A stretch of 64,000 nucleotides of DNA from Luscinia megarhynchos. Taxonomy: Eukaryota > Chordata > Aves > Passeriformes > Turdidae. Position numbers and translations under genes: made by a program. The stretch is from positions 3,873,290 through 3,937,289 of the forward strand of contig CM067589.1 in assembly GCA_034336665.1 (NCBI GenBank). Reading direction: 5' to 3'. The notes below the pieces were generated by a model. The model saw only the letters and a list, made by a program, of their open reading frames with translations, was not told the origin of the DNA and searched no databases. Below, piece after piece: positions 1 to 11,814 of this stretch. Numbering within the stretch: the stretch's first letter is position 1; each line of letters opens with the position of its first letter.

Positions 1-2330
1 GAAGTTACCTGTGTGTGAATATATCTTGATACTCACCGTTCTAATATATATTTGCTATTTTATTTTCTCTTCATCTTCTTACTGCTTGCTTTGTCTTCTA
101 CTTTCCCATCTTTCCCAGTGTCAGCTTTCTGGTTTCCTGTTGTAATTTCTCATTTCCTATCTTCCTTGCCTACTGAATGTGATTCTCATGCTTGCACTTT
201 TCTGGCTCCCTCATGATGGTATCTCATTTTTCAGGTGTGTCATACAGGGTTTACTGACACTACAGTTTTCCAGACATCTTTGTAGGGTTTTTTTTCTAGG
301 CATCTTGGCAATTTTCTCTTTTGTAGTGTCTACTTCTATTCCTCCTTATTTCTGCTTCCTATTCCTTGTTACATCAATCATTCTTGTTCCTGTGTTCATC
401 TCTGTTATGTCTCTTTTTTTCTCTTTTTTTTTCTCTTAAACTGTGGGGCAGTTTGATGGGTGCACTTGAAGCTGTAGCCAGCAGCAGCTTTCCCAGCTGC
501 CACTTTTGTGGGCTGTGTTTTAGGTGGATGTTTTCAAGTTTGTGGCCGGATTCTGTGAGAGTGAAAAAGTTTGTTAGTGCAGAGGGGTTTGTGTTGCTGC
601 TTCAGTGGGGTGCAAATCAGAGTTTTCACTTGGAAGGAGATGAGCTAAATCCTTGTGTCCTGACACAGCTGCTTTGAGAGCAGAGATGTTTTCCACTTGG
701 CTCTGCCCTCGGGTGGTTTTGAGCTGGGCTGGGTTCATTTCCTCCTTTTGCAGGTCCACATCCCCATCGTGTGGTTGTTTTGATGGTGCTGACAGTGCCC
801 AAGGCAAAGCCAAGAGCTTTTCTTTCCTGGCACCATTCGTGTGGGAGTTAATGAAGGGGTTCAGGTTTGGATCCTGGCTCTTGGAGACTGAAAGCATGAG
901 ATCCTGCATGGAGCTGGGAACAAAGGTGTTTATTGGCTGTGCAGTTTATAGGCTGCAAAGTAAAAAGGGATTCCAGCACACCCTTTCTTCTAGAACATTT
1001 TCTGTGGGACCACGTGCTGAATGTTCCCAGTTTTGTAATGAACTCTGTGAGACTGATGTGTGATGCAGTTTGTCAGCTGCAAGGGGAAAACAAAGTCCAG
1101 TGCTTCCTTTTTGTTCTAGGACCTTTGTTATGGGAGCAATTGCTTGAGGTATTAACATTTGAATCTGGGCTCTGCAAAGAGTGAAAGGATGTGATGGTTC
1201 ATGCATCTGAGCAGGAGGGTGCACAACTCCATGGGGTATCCTGCTTTTTACAGGATGTGAGTTAAAGGTGGAGACAGCAACAGCTTATTGAGAGGGTACA
1301 TTTTGTGACCAGTATTTACACTTGGTACACTTAATTTTGGTTCAGAGGCTGAACATGATGGAAAGAACGTGACAGTACATTGAAAGGAAAGCTCACGGCT
1401 CTTTTGCATGGTGTTGTTATCCTTCCATGTGAACGTGAAACCCAGCAACGGTTTTCCTGTTTCCAGATAAAAATTTCTTTGTCTTGCCTTCCCTACCCAT
1501 ACCTTGCCTGCCTTGCATACAATTCCCTTGCCCATCTGTGCCTTCACCTCCCTTGCCTTGCCCACCCCTCCCTTCTCTTGCCTTGCCTTGCATATCCACC
1601 CCCACTGTGACTTGCCTGCCCCTTTCTTGCCTGGGTTTCTCTGCTCTGCTTTGGGCAGCTGCTTGGCTCTAGAGCAGATGATGGTGTGCAGTGCTTTTGG
1701 AATGGCTCTTCTCAGGGTGGCAGAGATCTCAGCCTTGCATGTACAGCCTCAGAAGCAGAATGAGAAGACTCTGAAAACACTAAAGGACACTGAGGAGATT
1801 CTGATGTATTTTCACTTTACCTGGAAGATAACCCAGTGTTGGTCTCCAGCTTTAGCACAGAGACGTGGCTTTCTCAGAGAAAGAGTAAAGATGCTCAGGG
1901 GAACATGAGGCACCTTGCCAAAATATTCCTTGTGTGTGTGACAGATGTGGAGCCAGTGTGAGTGCCAGCAGTGTCTGCAGGGGAGCTGTGGACTGTTCAA
2001 GTGTCACAGTGTGGGGGTGGCACCAGGCTCCTCTGCCTCCCCACTGCTCAGAACTGGCTGTGGAGCTCCTCAGCCTGTGTCTGGCCAATCTTCAGCCTTG
2101 AGTCTTTCTAGAACAGTGTCTCCTGAGTCACAAGAGTCCAATTTCAAGTCCACACCTAGGGATCCACTGATGGGCAGCATAAAACAGTGTTCCCAACTGC
2201 TGTCCTCGAGAGCTGTATCCCCCTGTGACCTGTGTTCCCTTCTCCCATCACAGCTTTCTTTTGCTGGTGCCTGCCTTGGGACTCCTTGCCTTGCACAGGA
2301 GACTGCACTGGACTGCAAACACATGCTAAC
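1..2330. other. intergenic, no gene recognised
   Basis: No exon with plausible splice sites or a recognisable protein was found on either strand. The stretch is T-rich at the left. It holds weakly similar blocks between about 815 and 1220 and a CCTTG-rich simple repeat at 1480-1640. The open frames here are short and have no family resemblance. The right end leads into the 3' end of the acrosin gene on the minus strand. Confidence 0.6.
1480..1640. repeat. CCTTG-rich imperfect simple repeat
   Basis: Imperfect iterations of CCTTGCC / CCTTGCCTGCC run through this stretch and are pyrimidine-rich on the plus strand. The open frames across it on both strands come from the repeat and are not genes. 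Confidence 0.65.
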
Positions 2331-2346
2331 AGTGGCAATAAGCAAC

Positions 2347-2352
2347 TTTATT
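2347..2352 (-). terminator. poly(A) signal of acrosin
   Basis: AATAAA on the minus strand (TTTATT on plus), about 155 bases beyond the acrosin stop codon at 2508-2510. It is the first canonical signal downstream, so the 3' UTR is probably short. Assigned by position; the cleavage site itself is not visible. Confidence 0.65.
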
Positions 2353-2507
2353 TCCACAACTAAATCAATTTCAGCATTTGTGTGCATGCAGAGGAAGAAG
2401 ATGGGCAGGACAGAGGACACCTTTGACCCTGAGGCTGCCTTTGCATCAGCAGGCACTGCTGCAGTACAAAATGGTCATGGTCCACTGCAGCCTGCATGGG
2501 ATCCTCT

Positions 2508-5500
2508 TCATCCTCCTCCTGATGCCTTTTTTCCCATGAGGCTCAGCAGCATCTTGTGCACCCGAGTTAAGAATTGCACCAGTATCTGGTAGGGATGTGG
2601 AGTGAACAGGATGTTCGTTTTTGTTGGCACTGGCTCCTCAGAGGGGGCTGAGGTCTCTGGTGCTGGTGTGTTTGTCACAGTTGGCTCATGAGGAGTGGGT
2701 GTAGAGCAGCCTGACTCTGTTGGTGCTGGCTCTGTTGGCTCTGTTGGTTCTATTGGCTCTATTAGCTCTGTTGGCCCTATTGGCTCTACTGGCTCTATTG
2801 GCTCTACTGGCCCTACTGGCTCTACTGGCTCTGTTGGCTCTATTGGCTCTGTTGGCTCTGGCTCCTCAGAGGGGGTTGAGCTGAAGGTTGGCTCTGGCTC
2901 CTCAGAGGGGGTTGAGCTGAAGGTTGGCTCTGGCGTTGTAGTGGCTGTTACAGTTGTCTCTGGATAAGGACTGGCAGTAGAGCAGCCTGACTCTGTTGGT
3001 GCTGGCTCTGGCTGCTCAAGAGGGGTTGAGAGGCAGGTTGATTCTGGTTCTGTTACAGCTGAGCACAGACCCATCTGGACCAGGATCCAGTTGTAGAAGT
3101 GCTGAGTGGAGGTGTAGACTCCCGTTCGTTTTGCTCTGGCACAGCCTTTTCCCCAGCTGGTCACTCCAACAAGCCAGAAGTAGCTGGCACTGTTATCTTT
3201 GCACACCAGAGGCCCTCCACTGTCACCCTGCAGCAGAGGAAAGAGGATCAGGGTGCTGTTGGGTGGCTGCTGTCAGCACTAGAAGCTTGTTTCTCTCTTG
3301 CAGCCCCTGCCACAGCTGTGTTCCTGGCACAAAAAGGCTCTGCTCAGGTGCTGGAGTCTCCAGAACCTTAGCTGGGAACAGGGTGGGTGTCTGTGAAGGC
3401 CCCCTCTTGTATCTGCACAGTGATCCTGGATGGGCAGAGCATGGATGATCCAGAATCTGGACCTCTGGGCTGCTGAGAGCACTGGATGGGCTTTCTGGGC
3501 AGAGGGGCAGGCCTGGGGAAGATGGGCACTAGGCAAGGGAACTCCACCAGTGGAGGGGACCCAGGGCTGGAACAGTGATTTGCCAGGCAGAGCACACCAT
3601 GATGGGGTACCTTCCTGCTGGGGCTGGCCCCCAGCACTCCTACCTGGCAGGTGTCCATGCCCCCCCGCGGGTAGCCAGCACACAGGTTGTGGGTGTGGAT
3701 GGTCCCAGCGTACCGGCGGCTGCTGTTAACGTGCCGGATGTCCAGGAGTCGCACCTTGGCTTCCTGCAGGACATCACTCACCCCCAGAGCTGTGAGCACA
3801 GGAAGCAATGAGCACCCAGCAGCTCCTTGTCAGTCCCACTGCCCTGTCTGGGGGTGAAGTCCTTCCCTAGGGCTTGGAGCAGCTGCTGAAGGGCTGTGTC
3901 CTCCCTGTCTGCCTTAGGGGAGCAGCCAGACCCATCTCCCCAGAGCCATACATCCTACAGCCTGACTTGGGCCAGCAGCGTGCCCAGGTGGCCAAGAAGG
4001 ACAGTGGCATCCTGGTCTGGATCAGGAATGGTGTGGCCATCAGGAGCAGGGAAGTCATTCTTCCCCTCTACTCAGCACTGGTGAGGCCACACCTCGAGTG
4101 CTGTGTATAGTTCTGGCCCCTCAGTTTAGGGAAGGACATTGAGACACTTGAGCGTGTCCAGAAGAGGCAACGAGGCTGGTGAAGGGGCTTGGAACACAAA
4201 CCCTGTGAGGAACTGTGGGGTTGTTCAGCCTGGAGAAAAGGAGACTCAGGGGTGAGCTTATCACTCTTTACAGCTCCCTGAAAGGTGGCTGTGGTCAGGT
4301 GGGGTTGGTCTTTTTCTCCTGGGAGCACTGACAGAATGAGAGGACACAGTCTCAAGCTGCACCAGGGGAGATACAGGTTGGATATTGGGAAAAAGTTTTT
4401 CGTGAAAAGAGTGATAAAGCACTGGAATGATCTGCCCAGGGAGGTGGTGGAGTCACCATCCCTGGATGTGTTAAAAACAGACTGGATGTGGCACTTGGTG
4501 CCATGGTCTAGTTGAGGTGTTGGGGCTGGGTTGGACTCGATGATCTTGAAGGTCTCTTCCAACCCAGTGATTCTGTGAATTCTGTGCATCTGTGACTTTG
4601 CTCTCTGCCATCAGGAAGCCCAACCCAGCCCAGCCCAACCCTCTCAGAGCACGGGCCCTTTTTGTGAACTGACCTTTTGCAGTGGCAGAACCCCAGCCAG
4701 CAATGTAGCAGGATTTCAGCTCTGACACGGTGAGCGAGGCGTTGGGCACGCAGGCCAGCTGCACGTAGTCACTGCACTGCACGGGCTGGTCCAGCTGCAG
4801 CAGGGCAATGTCGTTCTGCTGCGAGGCTGCCGTGTACTCCTGGTGCACCAGCAGCTGCTTGATGTGGCGCACCTGCGCCTCGGGGCCCAGGTGGCTCAGG
4901 TGGGTGGCCCCGATGAGCACACGCCACATGGTGACGTTCCTGCGAGGCACAGAGAGGGTGACAGGGAGCAGAGGTGTGCTGGTGGTGACTTAGGATTTTA
5001 GCTTCTGTATTTTTCATGGATTTGTAATCCTGTGATTCTTTAATGTGTAACTCTAAACTCCATCTAGACTGTTTGTTACTGATTTCCCATTCTTGTCAGA
5101 CACAACAATTGCTCTCCAGGCCTGGGAATCAAGGACACCTCACTGTCTCAGGCCCTGAGAGATGTAAACAAAAGTGAGTTGGGGGGAGCAAGCTTGGGGT
5201 AAATGACTTCATTACCTGATGCTGTAATTGGAAGATTAACCCGCAATATGCAAATGGACCAAACTTATAAAAGTATCAAAACCTGTGACCCTGTTTTCCA
5301 TTTTTGGGTGTAGCCCCTGGGGGGCTTTGTCTGCCTGAAATGCACCTGAAGGCCCTTCCATAAACACAACTGCTTTTTATTCCCTTGATTTTGTCTGGCC
5401 TCTGCTTTTAGGTAATCCTGAAGAGCCATCACTGTGGCAGCTGAGCACTTCCCTGCCTTCTGCTGCCCAAGGCAGAGAGAAAAGCAGAGCAATGAGGAGT

Positions 5501-6162
5501 GCTCCCTAGCATGCCTTAGGCTCCAGGAATGCCATGCTGGAGCTGCTGGGCAGCAGTGGCACAAGTGGCACAAGCCCAGCCTTCTGAGCAGTGAGCTCTG
5601 CAGTGCCAAGGCACTGGGTACACTGTGGAAACAGGAGGGGAGCAGCATGTGGTGCTGCAGGCTGGGCAGCTGTTTGTGTGGTGGGGATCCCCTCATTCCT
5701 TGCTCCTCCTTACCTGGCCTGGAGGAAGCAGTGGGCTGCTGTGAGGACCCACTGAGGGCTGATGAGGGACCCTCCACATGTGTGGCCAGTCCCTATTTTC
5801 CTGGGGTCCTGGATGCTGACAATCCAGGGCCAGGCTCCTGGCTGGGCACCTGTGCCAGCCACAATGCTGAAGTCAGAAGCTATGGAGTCGTAGTCAGAAG
5901 CCATGGGCCGGTGCCCGCAGGTCCCTCTGCAAGCAGAAGGTCATTACTGCCCTGCCCTGCAGCTGCTCACCCTGCCTGCTCCTGCCCCAGCACCTGGCTG
6001 CTGGCAAGGAGGCTCCCACACGGGTTTGGGGGGTGGCAGTGGGGGACAAGCTCCCTCCCAGAGCCTGGGGCCATACCTGCAGGTGTCCCACGTGCCGTGT
6101 GCAGGCCTGTACACAGCCAGCAGCACGAGCAGGTACAGCAGATTCATCACTGCCAGTGGCAT
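2508..6162 (-). CDS. ACR: acrosin, five-exon serine protease
   Basis: Coding exons on the minus strand: 6162-6077, 5926-5714, 4939-4674, 3789-3644 and 3227-2508. All have GT-AG borders and together give 1,431 bases (476 residues plus stop). Acrosin is the trypsin-like protease of the sperm acrosome. Exon 1 gives a hydrophobic signal peptide; Met at 6147 is an alternative start with a slightly better context. Exon 2 gives the light-chain cysteine (TCGHRP) and the His motif LTAAHC. Exon 3 carries the Asp motif NDIALL. Exon 5 opens with GDSGGP, and the S1 aspartate lies just before it (MDTCQGDSGG), so trypsin-like specificity is expected. After the protease domain comes a tail of about 190 residues rich in Pro, Glu and Thr, as in acrosins. 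Odd point: the activation site reads Ser-Ile-Val-Ala-Gly instead of a basic residue followed by IVGG. An acrosin-like paralogue is the main alternative. Confidence 0.92.
2640..3060 (-). repeat. repeat array coding for the acrosin tail
   Basis: Inside acrosin exon 5. Nine-base units encode the tripeptides EPT, EPI, EPV and GPx (2720-2860). They are flanked by two tandem copies of a longer unit around [12 protein letters not shown] (2861-2930) and by two partly similar [10 protein letters not shown] blocks near 2705 and 2990. Every unit is a multiple of three, so copy-number change would keep the frame. The same array is open on the plus strand as a Gly/Ser/Val frame, which is a by-product. Confidence 0.85.
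3950..4590 (+). mobile_element. CR1 LINE 3' end in acrosin intron 3
   Basis: A 5'-truncated CR1 non-LTR retrotransposon. It shows the familiar end of the reverse-transcriptase frame (residues like [16 protein letters not shown] and [16 protein letters not shown]), the CR1 3' UTR with its GGTTGGACTCGATGATCTT motif, and the terminal ATTCTGTG short repeats at about 4570-4587. The frame is broken by stops, so it is dead. It lies opposite to acrosin transcription. Confidence 0.93.
5094..5420 (+). mobile_element. solo LTR in acrosin intron 2
   Basis: Begins TGTCAGACACAAC. It contains an octamer motif ATGCAAAT at 5248-5255 and a TATA box TATAAAAG at 5265-5272, then a downstream segment ending near a pyrimidine-rich GGCCTCTG. 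The same element occurs inverted in the USP42-like units at about 47845-48185 and 59795-60130, which shows it is dispersed. No internal retroviral sequence is attached. The right edge is approximate. Confidence 0.7.
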
Positions 6163-6335
6163 CTGGCAGAAACAAAAGCTTGTCTCTTCCAGTGCAACCA
6201 CTGATCCGAGTGCCTGCAGCAGCTGCATTGCCCGTGGCACCTGCAGCCCTGGGGCTGATGTCACAGAGTGGGTGGTTCCAGGTTCTGGGCATGGTGTCCT
6301 CACAGGGCAGAGAAAGGCCACAGCCTCAGAGAACC

Positions 6336-6390
6336 ACAGAATGGTTTGGGTTGGAAGGGATCTTGAAGGTCATGCAAGGCAAAAGGGGTC
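6336..6390 (-). mobile_element. short CR1 3' end fragment
   Basis: The stretch reading ACCACAGAATGGTTTGGGTT followed by GGAAGGGATCTTGAAGGTC is the reverse complement of the CR1 3' terminus. It lies just upstream of acrosin exon 1 with its 3' tail towards the gene. Only the terminal part is present. Confidence 0.7.
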
Positions 6391-6798
6391 CCGTGCCTGG
6401 CACCTGCAAAATGACACCATGGGCAGACAAATCTGGCACAGAGGGAAAGTCACTCCAACGGCCATGTTTGGTCAGAGAGGTGTCAGAGCCACCACAGGAT
6501 GGGAGAAAACTGGCACATCAAAGCTAGGCAGAGGAGAGGAACAATGCCATGTCCCAATAACTTGAAGGTACGGATGGAACAAGCCCGGGAAACTCCTGAG
6601 TGTTGCAGAGGAATTGCTGCCCACGGCTGTGAGAAGCTGACAGGAGTTTCAATGCCACAGGGAAGCCCTTCTGAGCCTGTTCATAATTTTCCATGTCTGT
6701 AGCAAGGTGAGTACTGCAAATGCCTCAGTGCTGCCTCTTCCTTTGGTGGCTGGTGCAGAACGTGAGGGGCTGAGATGGAGAGTGTTCATGCAGCCACT

Positions 6799-7204
6799 GT
6801 TGTGGTTTGGGAATGGAATTCCCAACGGAACACTGCAAACCACTGCTTCTTACTCCCCTCTCCCTTTCCCCTCCCTTCTCTGGCAGGCTTGAGAGGAGAA
6901 CTGGAGGCACAAAAGGAAAAGATCACGCGTTGAGACAAGAACAATATACTGGAAACAGCAATGAAATAAGAAAATAAACAGTAACAGCAACAGTATAAAT
7001 AATGGAGTGTACAAGGGAGTGGGACAATTCACACCCAACCATGCACCCCATGGAGCCCAGACTGCCATGCATGTCACCCTGAGGGGACTTCTTCCCCTGT
7101 CCCTGCAAAATGGTGGGAGGTGGTTCACAATAACCTCCAGGTCCCAGCCATGACCTGTCCTGGCTACAGCAAAAATTTACCCCCTCCTGGCCAGGACCAG
7201 GACA
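6799..7204 (-). mobile_element. probable solo LTR
   Basis: Starts TGTTGTGGTTTGGGAATGG and ends near CCAGGACCAGGACATT. The middle (a GCGTTGAGACAAGAACAATA segment followed by an A-rich tract) resembles the reverse complement of a common passerine LTR family that also appears at 9230-9996. Orientation and edges are approximate; no coding region is attached. Confidence 0.5.
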
Positions 7205-9229
7205 TTCACACCAGGATCTGCCACATAGCTTTGGGATCTGTGCCAGAGGCACTGGGTCCCTGCATGCCAGGGAGGGCAGTCACCAGGGATTGGCAGACTT
7301 TGCAAACTCCTCACCTCTCACTCTGGCTCCTGGTTTTCCTCATTTTATGGAATGGAGAACACATGTCCAACTCTTCCCAGTGTCTTCTTCACTGGAAATC
7401 CTCCATGCTTTGATTCCTGCTCTGACATCCTGGGAAAGCAGTGAGAAACCCCAAGGCTTAGTGTGAAGGTCCCTCCTACAGCACCAGAGGTGCAGGCAGG
7501 CTGGGCTGTGGCAGCAGTGCTGCCCTGGCTCTACCACACCTCATCCAGAACACCTGGAAGTTTTCCCTTCCCATTCACACTGCCCTGCCCTGTCCTCCTC
7601 ACCCCACAGGGATGCACACAGGGGCTACCACACTTCACAGTTTGGTAGCCCTGATACCACACTGCTGACTGGAATGGGGTGAGCCTGGGGCAGTTTTGGC
7701 CTGCATCAGCTCCACATCCTGCCTCAGGTCAGCCAGGCTCTCTGCTGACACCTGGGCTCACCTCTGCAGCTTTGCTGTGCTCCACAGGGAGTTTGTTGAA
7801 AAAAATCATCCTCTAGAAAGGACATATAACACAAGCCCAGGAGTCACAGGAGAGCTCAGCAAGGTGCCCTGGGGACAGCCAGGCCAGGCAGGGCAAGGTG
7901 GGGGGACCACAGGGTCTCACTGAAGCAGCCACATCATACATCACAAAAAATAAGGTTAAGAAATGCTGGGATGAAACACAGCAGTGCTGGGACTGCTCTA
8001 TTTAGCAAGTAACACTTATGGGGGAGATTTAGAGATGTGGTGGGTACATCTGGAAGCTGGGGCTCCTGCTGGAAGGCTTCAGCCTCGAGGCTCCCAGCTC
8101 CCAAAGGCACTGCTGGTAACTGCTGCCCAGCCATGGCTCCTGGGGCAGGGAGTGGGGTGGACAAGTCAAGGATGGGGAAGATCAGAGAGGTCTCCAAGGG
8201 GAAGAGGCTGTATCTGACAGGCCCTCACTTTTCTGGCCATCTTGGCAGCTCTGGCAGGTTTAACAGGAGGTTTGTCTGGCATCAAGACAGGGAGATATTA
8301 GCATAATGGGTGCTGGCATATTCCTGACTTAGGCTCTGCAGAGGGAGATTTGCTGTTTTCCCACAGGCCACAAAGGATTTTAATATGAGATGAACCTGTT
8401 CCATGGTCTCTAGCACACATACAGCCTGATGGTCACTTTTATCCACAACTGGAAACTGCTTTGCCATTTCACAGAATTCAGCCAACCCACAGACTATGTG
8501 GTGAGAATAGTATTCTTCCTGCAACTGAGTTTTGCAGTTGTATGGTGAAGAAAACCACTTCTGAGTCCTGTTGCCTTGAAAAGGATTATGGAGCAGTGAA
8601 AAAACAGCAACAAGACACTCTCTTGCTTGGTGCAGGAAAGAGAAAGAAAGAGCAATTTATTTAAAAAATGCCTCAGATAAGGCAGTTTGTGCAAAACAAA
8701 ATACAAAGAGATTATTGGTCAGGGAAAGAGACACCTCTTCTCCCTGGTTTTCTCAGGGACCTTGCAGGTGTTTATCTCTGTTATGATTCTTTCTCTTGTG
8801 TTTACAATAAAGAAGGAACCTCTAGCTTGGGAAAAATCCTAGCTGAGGCTGAGAAAGTTTCATGGCCTGAGAAAAATACTTAGAACTTGAGAAAAAGGCC
8901 TGACAGCTTTTGCCCAGGCCTTCAGCAGTGTCCACATGAGTCCATCTTGGATTAAATGCAAAGTACCTTCCCAAATGAGCTTTTTGACCTGTATGGTCAC
9001 CAAGAAAAAAAAACAAAAAACCCAAACCAATTAAAAAAAAAGCAAAACAAAAAACCCAAAAAACCCCAAAAATACAACCAAAGGAAAAAAGAAAAGATCT
9101 TTCAAGTGTCTCCTTCACCAGGGAATGCAACTGAAATCAAAATATTTTCAATCTGCAGCTGGAAAATTGAGCCAATTACTGAGATTATAGGCTCAAAAAG
9201 CTCCAAAGGCATGATAATAAGGTGAGTGT
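7205..9229. other. intergenic, no gene recognised
   Basis: Nothing in either strand could be tied to a protein family or RNA gene. There is an A-rich low-complexity tract at about 9001-9090. Several short open frames exist but have neither splice partners nor recognisable content. Confidence 0.5.
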
Positions 9230-9996
9230 CTTGGTCTAACCCCAGCTGGCAACCAGGTACTACACAGCCATTGTGAGTGTGTGAGTGCACACCACATGCT
9301 TCCCACTCCCCAGTGGGAGAAGAATCCAAGGAAAAAAGCAAATTCCATGGGCTACTATAAGAACAGTTTAAAAATTGAAACAAAATAAATTATTAACATT
9401 ATTTTTATTATTAAAAAGTGAGAGAGAGAGAAGTATGACCCAGGAGAAACAACTGACACACAATAGGATTGCTCAGCACTTACTGACTATGTGCAGCCCA
9501 TCCCTTAGCAACAAATCCATGGCTCCTGCCAGCTCTCCCATCCTTTATACAGTGAGCATGACAGCCAGTGCACAGAATGTCCCTTTGGCCATTTCTGGTC
9601 ACCTCTCCTGGCCCTGCTCCCTCCCAGCTTCCTGTGTGCACCTGCTTGCTGGCAGAGCACGGCAAGTTGAAAACTCCTTGTCTTAGGGTAAGCACAGCTT
9701 AACCCACTGATGTTGGAATTGTTGCTGTCAATACTATCCTTATGCTAAACCCAAAATTAGAATCTTTGATGTTTTCTGATCTATCTTGACCAGGCTGGAA
9801 GGGACAAAGCAGCTGCATCTAGGTGCAGACATTTGGGCAACATATCTACCTACAGCTTCCAGTATGTTGACTCAGGGGCTTTTTAAAAAACTTGGGTTTA
9901 TTTCTCATTTGGAGCACTCCCACTCCATCAGCTCTTCATTAGCTGTCCCACTGCCAGGCAGAAAACTAACTCCATTCCAGCCAAAGCCAGGACACC
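9230..9996 (-). mobile_element. songbird-type ERV LTR, antisense
   Basis: On the minus strand the element starts TGTCCTGGCTTTGGCTGGAA at about 9996 and ends near the CCCCAGCTGGCAACCAG block at about 9235. The internal order (TTTATAC box near 9543, A-rich tract near 9380-9420, terminal block) matches a very common passerine LTR. Diverged and possibly interrupted at 9790-9950. The same family recurs near 31970, 45260 and 57190. Confidence 0.65.
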
Positions 9997-10789
9997 ATGC
10001 TAACTTCTGTTGTTGGCTGAAGAAAGAAAGAGTGAGAAACTACTGAATAAAACATTTTAGTCAACAATCAGACCTTCCTAGCAGGGACAAGAGAATTTCC
10101 AGTGTCACTCTTTTCTCCTTCTGGGTATTCCTCTCTATTGCTGTTGGTCTTTATTTCTGTCAAACTCACCTCAGAGCATCCCTGACACAGCTGCTCCTCA
10201 GGAGCTGCAGTTGTATGGGGCTCAGAAATATCAAAGAACTCCTCCTAAAACACCTATCTCATTTTTGCTCTTTTACCTTCTGCTTCTAATGGCATCTCCA
10301 GGACCATAAGGAGGGCCACTGCTTGATGAGGGGGCAGCAGCAAAAGTAGGAATATTGTGACAGTCTTCAGGAGATGTGACAGAAGTATTGTGAGTGACAC
10401 CAGGGCATGCAGAGGAGCCACAGATCTCAGAGCCACACTGCACCATGGACATCCCACACCCCCTTTTCAGGATGAAAAATCAGCTCCTTGAAACCACAGC
10501 CTTCTCAAACCATCCACACTTCCTGGAGCAACCTCTTCCTGGGGGAATTTTTATAAGAATTCACTTGATAGAATTATCAGTTTAATAAATGAGCATCTAC
10601 CTTCTAACAGACATTTCCATGCACACACAGGGCACACTGCTGAAACTTCTGACTTGAGCTGGTTTCCCCTTTATGTTCACCCATATACTACAACTTTTTT
10701 GCAGTAAGCAAATTTTATATGACTTTTTATACTTTTATACCATATGCAGGAACTCCAGCTCTTTTTAAGAAGTCAGAAAGCAACCCTAT

Positions 10790-11090
10790 GACACAGCAAT
10801 TATGTCTAAAACTATATGATACATGTGTATATCTAAGCACTGTATATAAACCACATATATATGCATTTACTACACTATATACGTTTACTACATGTTACAT
10901 TTGTGCTATATAGACTAACATATATATTATATAGTAATCATATATTACTATATATATGCACACACTATATATACACACATACACTATATATATTCACACA
11001 TAAACACACATATATATGCACATAAACACACTATATATATACATACACTGTATCTACACACACACATATGTACATATACACACTATTGAA
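10790..11090. repeat. TA/CA-rich microsatellite tract
   Basis: Interspersed ATATAT, ACACAC and CACTATATATA runs extend over about 300 bases, and a second tract lies at 11700-11765. This is simple sequence that can form hairpins or Z-DNA. No gene. Confidence 0.8.
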
Positions 11091-11094
11091 ACAC

Positions 11095-11659
11095 TAGTCT
11101 TAGAAAATTAGGATTTTAGTTACCTTGCTGAAAATAATTGAAAGTTAGAAGTTAGAAGGGAATAGTTATCTGAAACTTAAATAATTGATTGTCGTTTTAT
11201 GTTTGCTCAGCTTCGCTTACAATGGGAAAAGACAAAACTAGTGAGCAGATCCAAAGGAACACAGACAATGCAACCAGAAACCCATGCTTTGGGAAAACTG
11301 GACTATCCCCAGAAATCATTTGTATTGGCATTGATAGAAAAGGTCAAGAGTTCAGGCTGAGGAAGACTCGCCTTACTTCCTCCTTTTAAGACCCCTCCCC
11401 AGGAAAATGACCCCAGACTTAATTTAAGAAGTCAATCAATGCTTAATAGGTATTCTAATTAATCACTATAGGAAGCGAGGGATGGGAGGGACTGTAATTA
11501 TGAATATGTATTTGCTTGAATCCTTTGCCAATAAATAGACTCTGTGATCACTTGCGATTTTGCAGTGCGTATTAGAGGATTACCTCACGCTGCTGCCCAG
11601 CGCTGAATAAACACACACTTTCTAACTTTAAATTGTTAGAGAGTCTTTTGTCCGTCACA
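11095..11659 (+). mobile_element. probable solo LTR upstream of NDC80
   Basis: LTR-like ending: two AATAAA motifs (about 11531 and 11606), then a U5-like stretch ending TTTTGTCCGTCACA at 11659. The 5' edge is uncertain because it merges with the TA-rich tract, and I could not place a target-site duplication. It lies about 0.5 kb upstream of the NDC80 promoter in the same orientation. Confidence 0.55.
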
Positions 11660-11699
11660 GTTGAGTATCGGTATTAGACCAATACTCTTATTTTGGTAA

Positions 11700-11765
11700 A
11701 TCACTATATATATATGCATACACTGTATCTATACACACACACACACACACATATATATATACACA
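11700..11765. repeat. TA/CA microsatellite
   Basis: An alternating TATATA block, then an uninterrupted CA run, then a second TATATA block, immediately upstream of the NDC80 CpG island. Confidence 0.85.
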
Positions 11766-11814
11766 CCATAGATAAAGACACGGACCACCACGACGGCACC
11801 GGGAGCAGTAATAC

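Noticed and set aside
1945..2592. 215-codon plus-strand frame
   Set aside because: It runs antisense through the acrosin 3' UTR and the end of its coding exon; no family resemblance.
10790..11765. CRISPR-like or satellite array
   Set aside because: The repeats are plain TA/CA microsatellite without spacers, in an animal genome.
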